Below are positions 1 to 3,668 of a stretch of 6,512 bases of DNA, one piece after another (positions within the stretch are counted from its first letter, which is position 1; each line of letters starts with the position of its first letter). The notes under the pieces are model-generated. The model searched no databases, was not told the DNA's origin, and worked only from the letters and a program-made list of their open reading frames with translations. Origin of the DNA: an uncultured Clostridia bacterium (GTDB lineage: Bacteria; Bacillota; Clostridia; Christensenellales; Borkfalkiaceae); assembly GCA_934247225.1 (NCBI GenBank), contig CAKQJE010000038.1, positions 1 through 6,512 on the forward strand, written 5' to 3'. The translations under genes and the position numbers were made by a program.

Positions 1-8
1 GCCGTCAA

Positions 9-117
9 TATTCGCTATGCGAATAATCTACCGAGGGGTTCCCCTTCGGGGTGTCGGTATAAAGCGCGGAAATAGCGGCGTTTTGGCAAGGTTCGTTTTA
101 TTCTTGGCTGGCATAGC
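9..117. other. structured gene-poor stretch with nested inverted repeats
   Basis: No coding region is supported here. All three minus-strand frames are stopped within the first 60 bases, and the only open plus-strand frame has no family resemblance. Three inverted repeats are visible: a 7-bp perfect stem with a 3-nt loop (9-15 with 19-25); a 6-bp stem (29-34 with 54-59) enclosing a CCCC/GGGG hairpin (41-44 with 48-51); and a long-range 7-bp match (14-20 with 111-117) that would close the whole segment but competes with the first stem. It could be a small structured RNA, an untranslated region or an intergenic repeat. I do not recognise it as a tRNA, SRP RNA, 6S RNA or a known riboswitch. Confidence 0.35.
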
Positions 118-118
118 A

Positions 119-147
119 CGGGCGCGGCAACTTGTTTGCCGCGCCCG
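119..147 (-). terminator. GC-rich hairpin after the lipoprotein gene, no U-tract
   Basis: A perfect 12-bp stem (119-130 with 136-147) with a 5-nt loop lies 18 bases beyond the stop codon of the lipoprotein gene. Its position fits a transcript 3' end. No run of T follows it on the minus strand, so it is not a textbook intrinsic terminator. It may act as a U-less terminator, or as a 3' stabilising hairpin left by processing of a longer transcript. Confidence 0.5.
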
Positions 148-165
148 GTCTGTATAATCAGATTT

Positions 166-1137
166 TTAATCGGTCAGGGTTTCGGAATATCCGTTGGAAT
201 AAGTGAATTTATATCCGTCCGCAAGTTTTTCCGCAAGAATATACGACTTTTTGTTGTTGATTTCTCTTTTTATGTCGAATTTATTTTCGGAACGGCGAAC
301 GATTTTATATTCGACCCCGTCGGATTTCCCGTCTTTTTCCAGCTCGAATTTTATCTCGGTTTTGCCGTCTTTTTCCTCTATTTTAAATTCGGTTTCCTGA
401 ATTTTTTTGCCGCCCTCGTAAATTTCGCACTCATATTTGGTTTCGTTTTCACCTTTTTCGTTTTCCGTTTCATAAGTGAATACGACGAAATCCGATTCGC
501 TTTTTTTCACGGCAAGTTCGAGTTCGAATTCTTTCTCGTCAGCCTTGGTCTCCTCTTTTCTCTTTCCCGCGGTTTCGAACGCGTTTTCGCCGACAACCAT
601 AACGCCGACAAGCGTTGCGGAAGTTTCAGTCGAATTCTCGCCGTCGTCCTCTTCCGTTTTTGTTTTTACATTAGTTTCGTTATAATACATAACCGCGTTT
701 TCGCCGCCGTAATTTACCGTCATTTTATAGGTGTACGCGGAATATTCCCCGTCCGTTTCGGTATTGTTTTCGACTTCGGAAGACACGTTGTTGCCTATCG
801 CCGCGTCGAACATAACAAGCACGTTTTTAATTTCGGACACGTTTTCGTCCGTGAAATCAGACGGGCGGCTTGTCGCCGTTTCTTTATCCGCCATAAATGC
901 GAACCCCGCATAAGTTTCCGCGGCAGATTTTTCGTCAATCAGAAAATTCGCGCCGGAAACAGCGGATATCGCGAAGAAATCGTTGCTTGTGGTGAACGTT
1001 CGGGTCTGTTCGCTACCCGAAACGCCGTTTTTTTCGCTTCCGCCGTTCGAAGCGGTATTCCCGCAGGCAACCGCTGTCAGCGATAAAGCAGAAACAAGGG
1101 ATAACGTTGCAATCGAGCTTAATAATTTCTTTTTCAT
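166..1137 (-). CDS. secreted lipoprotein of unknown function, probable ECF sigma target
   Basis: The 323-residue product begins with a lipoprotein signal peptide: a basic MKKK, a hydrophobic stretch to about residue 24, then a lipobox-like TAVAC with Cys25 as the probable lipidation site. The mature N-terminus is a Ser/Gly/Asn-rich linker (26-45). The rest is polar, rich in Lys and Glu, and alternates short beta-like strands with charged turns, for example the stretch from about 205 to 315. I see no catalytic motif and recognise no family. The start is set by an AGGAGA Shine-Dalgarno site (1146-1151) 8 nt upstream and by the signal peptide. The gene follows the sigma/anti-sigma pair in the same direction and has its own copy of the promoter block found before the sigma gene, so it is probably part of that regulon. 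A sensory or envelope-binding role is a guess. The gene call is firm; the function is unknown. Confidence 0.9.
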   Translation of the reverse strand: MKKKLLSSIATLSLVSALSLTAVACGNTASNGGSEKNGVSGSEQTRTFTTSNDFFAISAVSGANFLIDEKSAAETYAGFAFMADKETATSRPSDFTDENVSEIKNVLVMFDAAIGNNVSSEVENNTETDGEYSAYTYKMTVNYGGENAVMYYNETNVKTKTEEDDGENSTETSATLVGVMVVGENAFETAGKRKEETKADEKEFELELAVKKSESDFVVFTYETENEKGENETKYECEIYEGGKKIQETEFKIEEKDGKTEIKFELEKDGKSDGVEYKIVRRSENKFDIKREINNKKSYILAEKLADGYKFTYSNGYSETLTD

Positions 1138-1191
1138 AATATATTTCTCCTGATAGTGTTTTTAAGCGTCCGCGGGGGAGCTTTCGTTAAA

Positions 1192-1219
1192 TATACGATT
1201 GACGGTTGCCGAAATTCTC
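1192..1219 (-). promoter_or_regulatory. candidate ECF sigma promoter of the lipoprotein gene
   Basis: On the minus strand GAGAAT (1219-1214) and CGTATA (1197-1192) are separated by 16 nt, with a T-rich tract upstream (about 1227-1233) that could act as an UP element. The spacing and the CGTA core match well-known ECF promoters such as that of Bacillus SigW (TGAAAC, 16 nt, CGTA). The same elements with identical spacing occur before the sigma gene at 2833-2860. The predicted transcript start is near 1185, giving a leader of about 48 nt. Confidence 0.65.
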
Positions 1220-1253
1220 GCTTTTCAAAAAAATCTTTAAAAAGTTTTTATTT

Positions 1254-2240
1254 TTATTTCCAAAGGCAATCTTTAACCAGATCGACAAGCTCTTCGACAA
1301 GTTCTGAAACGTCTCCCTCTTTCTCCTTTTCTCCGATTTCCTCTATCGCTTCCCGGATATCTTCGGAAATTTCTTCGAGGTCTTCCGTAAAATCTTCGAG
1401 ATCGTCGCGGAAAACAGTTCCGTTCGGGTCGAAATCGGGTTCGGCGGAATATTTTTCTATAAACGCGAAGAGGACTTTTTTATCCTCGTCGGATAAAACG
1501 ATTTCTTCGCCGTCGTATTTGCCGAAAACTTCTAAAAGAGTACGAATATCCGACAATTTTTCGGAAGCGATTTTCAAAACCTTATTCTTGAAATTTTCTA
1601 TCAGCTCTTTATCGTTTTCCTTTACGGTGTGATTTTCGTAATAATCCTCTATCTTATCAAGCTCTTCGTCCGATAAAAACAACGTGGTTACGTCCGCGCC
1701 GAGAATTCCCTCGAGCGATTTTTCGATTTCGCTTTGCGCTTCGTCGTTGATTTCTCTCGTTTTATGGTCGAAAACAGACAGTCTGACAACGCTTCCGGAC
1801 GAAATAACACCCTTATTTTTCATATCTCCTATCACGGCGCGTGTTGCCTCGCTCGCTTTTTCGCCGACGTAATTTCTGTTGTACAGAAATACGACGCCGT
1901 CCTCGTTAAGCCCTTTCTGAGCGGTAACGATATCGTTTTCGCCGACCGAAAAAGAAATATTCGGGTTTACGTCTATAACGATATCGTAGACGGCGACCGG
2001 CGCGGGAACATAAGGCTGTCTTCCCGAAAAATAAACGGAAAGCGGAACGATTACGGCAGCGGCTATAGCCGCGGCAGAAAGAGAAAGCCCGAGACGAAAA
2101 CGAAAACGTCCTTTCCCCGACAATTTTTCCTTGCCGTTTTTTACGGCTATTTCGTTCCAGTTTACGCCGTTTGAAATTTTTTCGCTTAAATCGGGCGCAT
2201 TGTTTTTTAATTCTTCCTCGATTTTCCTGAAATTTCTCAT
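1254..2240 (-). CDS. RsgI-like single-pass membrane anti-sigma factor
   Basis: The 328-residue product has a short, probably cytosolic segment (1-49), one membrane helix (about 50-71, LGLSLSAAAIAAAVIVPLSV) and a large extracytoplasmic part. Right after the membrane it carries YDIVIDVNPNISFSV (85-99) followed by GLNEDGVVFL (110-119). These match the juxtamembrane domain of RsgI-type anti-sigma factors, in which the Asn-Pro bond of the DVNP motif is reported to undergo autocleavage (here Asn92-Pro93). The C-terminus (about 280-325) is strongly acidic and helical, possibly a coiled coil. The recognisable RsgI N-terminal sigma-binding domain is not seen; the cytosolic part is short and helical. 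The start overlaps the sigma stop as ATGA and has a GAGGAGG site (2248-2254) 7 nt upstream, inside the sigma gene, which indicates translational coupling. Its probable role is to hold the upstream sigma factor at the membrane until an envelope signal is sensed; this rests on context and the motif. Confidence 0.82.
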   Translation of the reverse strand: MRNFRKIEEELKNNAPDLSEKISNGVNWNEIAVKNGKEKLSGKGRFRFRLGLSLSAAAIAAAVIVPLSVYFSGRQPYVPAPVAVYDIVIDVNPNISFSVGENDIVTAQKGLNEDGVVFLYNRNYVGEKASEATRAVIGDMKNKGVISSGSVVRLSVFDHKTREINDEAQSEIEKSLEGILGADVTTLFLSDEELDKIEDYYENHTVKENDKELIENFKNKVLKIASEKLSDIRTLLEVFGKYDGEEIVLSDEDKKVLFAFIEKYSAEPDFDPNGTVFRDDLEDFTEDLEEISEDIREAIEEIGEKEKEGDVSELVEELVDLVKDCLWK

Positions 2241-2758
2241 CGATACGCCTCCTCGGCTAACGTTTTTACTCTTTTCAATAACGCGTTGTACTGCCTGTTC
2301 ACCGTTGAAACGGGTTTTTCAAGCATTTTTGCAACCTCGACTCTCGTATACCCGTATATAACCGTGTTTTCGATAATAAAGAACTCCTCTTTGCTTAACT
2401 TTTTTCTGCATATTTCAAGCAACGGGTATTCGATTTCGTAAACGTCGGAAACGGCGGAATTCAAATCCTCGGGCGTGAGCGATTTATCGATTTTAGCCTC
2501 TTTTTTTATACTGTCGAGAGCCTTGTTTTTCGCGATCGAACAAAGGTACGGCAAAGGATCGTCTTTTACCGACGCGAGATTGTTCAGAAAAGAAACGTAT
2601 GTGTCCTGCAAAATATCTTCGGCGAAAAACCTCTCTTTGACGTATTTCCCGACGACGTACCACACCGCGCCTTTGGTCAGCGAGTAAAACTCTTCGAAAT
2701 ATTCTTTTTTCCCCGCTTTCAGCTTTGAAAGCAATCGTCTGAGTTTTATTCTGCTCAT
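2237..2758 (-). CDS. ECF-type RNA polymerase sigma factor
   Basis: The 173-residue product has the size and two-domain layout of extracytoplasmic-function sigma factors. Region 2 covers about 15-88, with the core-binding AEDILQDTYVSFL (46-58) and a region 2.4-like IAKNKALDSIKKEAK (75-89). Region 4 covers about 113-168, with a helix-turn-helix at YTRVEVAKMLEKPVSTVNRQ (137-156) followed by basic residues. No SigI-type extra C-terminal domain is present. It would direct RNA polymerase to promoters such as those at 2833-2860 and 1192-1219. The start at 2758 is supported by a purine-rich AAAGGGAAG just upstream, a weak and close Shine-Dalgarno site. It forms an operon with the anti-sigma gene through a 4-nt overlap, and its own promoter seems autoregulated. 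The family call is confident; the ECF subgroup cannot be set by eye. Confidence 0.93.
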   Translation of the reverse strand: MSRIKLRRLLSKLKAGKKEYFEEFYSLTKGAVWYVVGKYVKERFFAEDILQDTYVSFLNNLASVKDDPLPYLCSIAKNKALDSIKKEAKIDKSLTPEDLNSAVSDVYEIEYPLLEICRKKLSKEEFFIIENTVIYGYTRVEVAKMLEKPVSTVNRQYNALLKRVKTLAEEAYR

Positions 2759-2777
2759 ACTTCCCTTTTTGCCCGCG

Positions 2778-2805
2778 TCCGATACGCGTTGATATATGTT
2801 GATAT
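2778..2805. repeat. 10-bp-phased direct repeat in the sigma leader
   Basis: Two exact 8-nt copies of GTTGATAT start at 2788 and 2798, exactly 10 bases apart, and a degenerate third unit (TCCGATAC) starts at 2778. The spacing of one helical turn puts the copies on the same DNA face. They lie between the predicted transcript start and the sigma start codon, where a bound regulator or an RNA element could act. This could also be chance in AT-rich leader sequence. Confidence 0.3.
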
Positions 2806-2832
2806 GCGGTTTGTTCTAAAGTTTTCGTTATA

Positions 2833-2860
2833 TATACGATCGGGAACACCCGAAATTCTC
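2833..2860 (-). promoter_or_regulatory. candidate autoregulated ECF promoter of the sigma/anti-sigma operon
   Basis: Minus-strand GAGAAT (2860-2855) and CGTATA (2838-2833) are separated by 16 nt, and a T-rich tract lies just upstream (about 2869-2876). The whole block aligns without gaps to the one before the lipoprotein gene, including CCGAAATTCTC and TATACGAT as read on the plus strand. The spacer holds a small dyad, CGGG-4 nt-CCCG (2841-2852). The predicted transcript start is near 2826, giving a leader of about 67 nt. ECF operons are commonly driven by their own sigma factor, which fits this shared motif. Confidence 0.65.
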
Positions 2861-2902
2861 ACTTTAACAAAAAAATTCGGTTTCGGATTTTCCCTTTTTC
2901 AG

Positions 2903-2934
2903 AAAAAATCGGAACGTTCATAAATCCGTTCCGA
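2903..2934 (-). terminator. intrinsic terminator after the SGNH hydrolase gene
   Basis: On the minus strand an 8-bp perfect stem (2927-2934 with 2909-2916, TCGGAACG/CGTTCCGA) with a 10-nt loop is followed at once by six T (2908-2903). It lies 12 bases beyond the SGNH stop codon and upstream of the sigma promoter. It therefore separates the upstream transcript from the sigma operon. Confidence 0.8.
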
Positions 2935-2946
2935 CGATTTTCAGCA

Positions 2947-3594
2947 TTAAGAAATTTTTTTTCGCTGTAAAAATTCTTTTATTTTTTCGGCAATAAACAA
3001 ATGCCCTTTGTCGTTCGGGTGGAGACCGTCTATCGTAAATTCGTCTCCTCCGTTTGTTACGGACTTCGGGAAACCGTCCGAATATAAATCGATATAATCG
3101 ATCCCGTTCTTTTCGCAAACCGATTTTATTATATCGACATAGCCTTTGAGCGGAAGCGACGGCTCGGTTTTTCGACCTTCACCGTATAAGCTTTCGTCGT
3201 TAAATCTTCTCGCAGGCAGAATGAAACAAATCTTTTCTTTGCCGTATATTCTGCCGAGTTTTTCGATAAGATTGTTGAGTCCGCCGTAAAAAGTGTAAGG
3301 GTCGGTATCGGAAGGATTGCCGATTTTCGCGTCGCCGTGACCGTAATCGTTGGTTCCGCCGAAAACGAAAACCATATCCGCGTCCTTACTCATCACTTCC
3401 GACCGCATCTGAAAATCGTAATCGAAAGTTCTGAATTCCGTTGGTTTGCTTTGCCTTGCTATCCTCGTTCCCGAAACGCCGAAATTTTCGGTTTCGACGC
3501 CGCAGATTTCCGCAACCCTGTCTACGTATGCGTTTTGTATCGAGGAAGCACCCACTCCCTCGGTTATACTGTCACCTAAAAAAATTATTTTCAT
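2947..3594 (-). CDS. SGNH/GDSL-family hydrolase (esterase/lipase-like)
   Basis: The 215-residue product shows the conserved blocks of the SGNH fold: FLGDSITEG at the N-terminus (nucleophile Ser9), NFGVSGTR with oxyanion Gly42, GGTNDYG with oxyanion Asn82, and DGLHPNDKGH with the catalytic Asp189 and His192. Length and order are typical of a single-domain cytoplasmic member, and no signal peptide is seen. The family hydrolyses ester bonds in lipids, acylated sugars or other small molecules, and the sequence does not tell which. Neighbours give little help: a giant surface-type protein lies upstream and a terminator follows. The start at 3594 is fixed because the GDS block begins at residue 7 and no other start codon lies between it and the upstream gene. 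There is no Shine-Dalgarno site, and a strong hairpin ends only 14 nt before the ATG, which is unusual. Confidence 0.93.
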   Translation of the reverse strand: MKIIFLGDSITEGVGASSIQNAYVDRVAEICGVETENFGVSGTRIARQSKPTEFRTFDYDFQMRSEVMSKDADMVFVFGGTNDYGHGDAKIGNPSDTDPYTFYGGLNNLIEKLGRIYGKEKICFILPARRFNDESLYGEGRKTEPSLPLKGYVDIIKSVCEKNGIDYIDLYSDGFPKSVTNGGDEFTIDGLHPNDKGHLFIAEKIKEFLQRKKIS

Positions 3595-3608
3595 ATGTTT
3601 AATATTGC

Positions 3609-3642
3609 GCGGTCGGCGCGGAATTCGTTCCGCGCCGACCGC
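3609..3642. terminator. strong hairpin between the giant gene and the SGNH gene
   Basis: A perfect 15-bp GC-rich stem (3609-3623 with 3628-3642) encloses a 4-nt loop. It lies 26 bases beyond the stop of the giant gene and 14 bases before the SGNH start. A T-rich run (3643-3659) follows it only on the plus strand, so by classical rules it would stop plus-strand (antisense) transcription best. On the minus strand the same run becomes an A-rich lead-in, and no U-tract follows. It may serve as a 3' end for the giant gene or block read-through into the SGNH gene; the orientation is uncertain. Confidence 0.6.
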
Positions 3643-3668
3643 TTTCGTTTTTATTTTTGTCCGATCTT

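Noticed and set aside
14..117. Possible tRNA, because a 7-bp stem closes a segment of about 104 nt
   Set aside because: No T-arm with a GTTCGA-type loop stands next to the 3' arm on either strand, no clear D-arm or anticodon arm is seen, and no CCA follows.
2..157. Plus-strand frame open from the left edge to a stop near 157, possibly the tail of a gene
   Set aside because: Its roughly 51 codons give an Arg/Gly-rich product with no resemblance, and they run through several hairpins. I cannot exclude a gene end without the sequence to the left.
136..1086. Long plus-strand open frame of 316 codons opposite the lipoprotein gene
   Set aside because: It is extremely Phe-rich because it reads the antisense of Lys/Glu codons. 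It has no ribosome site or family motif, while the minus strand has a lipoprotein signal peptide and an AGGAGA site.
1221..1253. Terminator directly after the anti-sigma gene
   Set aside because: Only AT-rich runs and a 4-bp stem with a 2-nt loop are present, too weak to support. The T-rich tract is better explained as the upstream part of the lipoprotein promoter.
2493..2849. Minus-strand 118-codon frame overlapping the sigma gene and its promoter
   Set aside because: It is a shadow frame of the sigma gene, very Arg-rich and without motifs, and it would start inside the promoter block.
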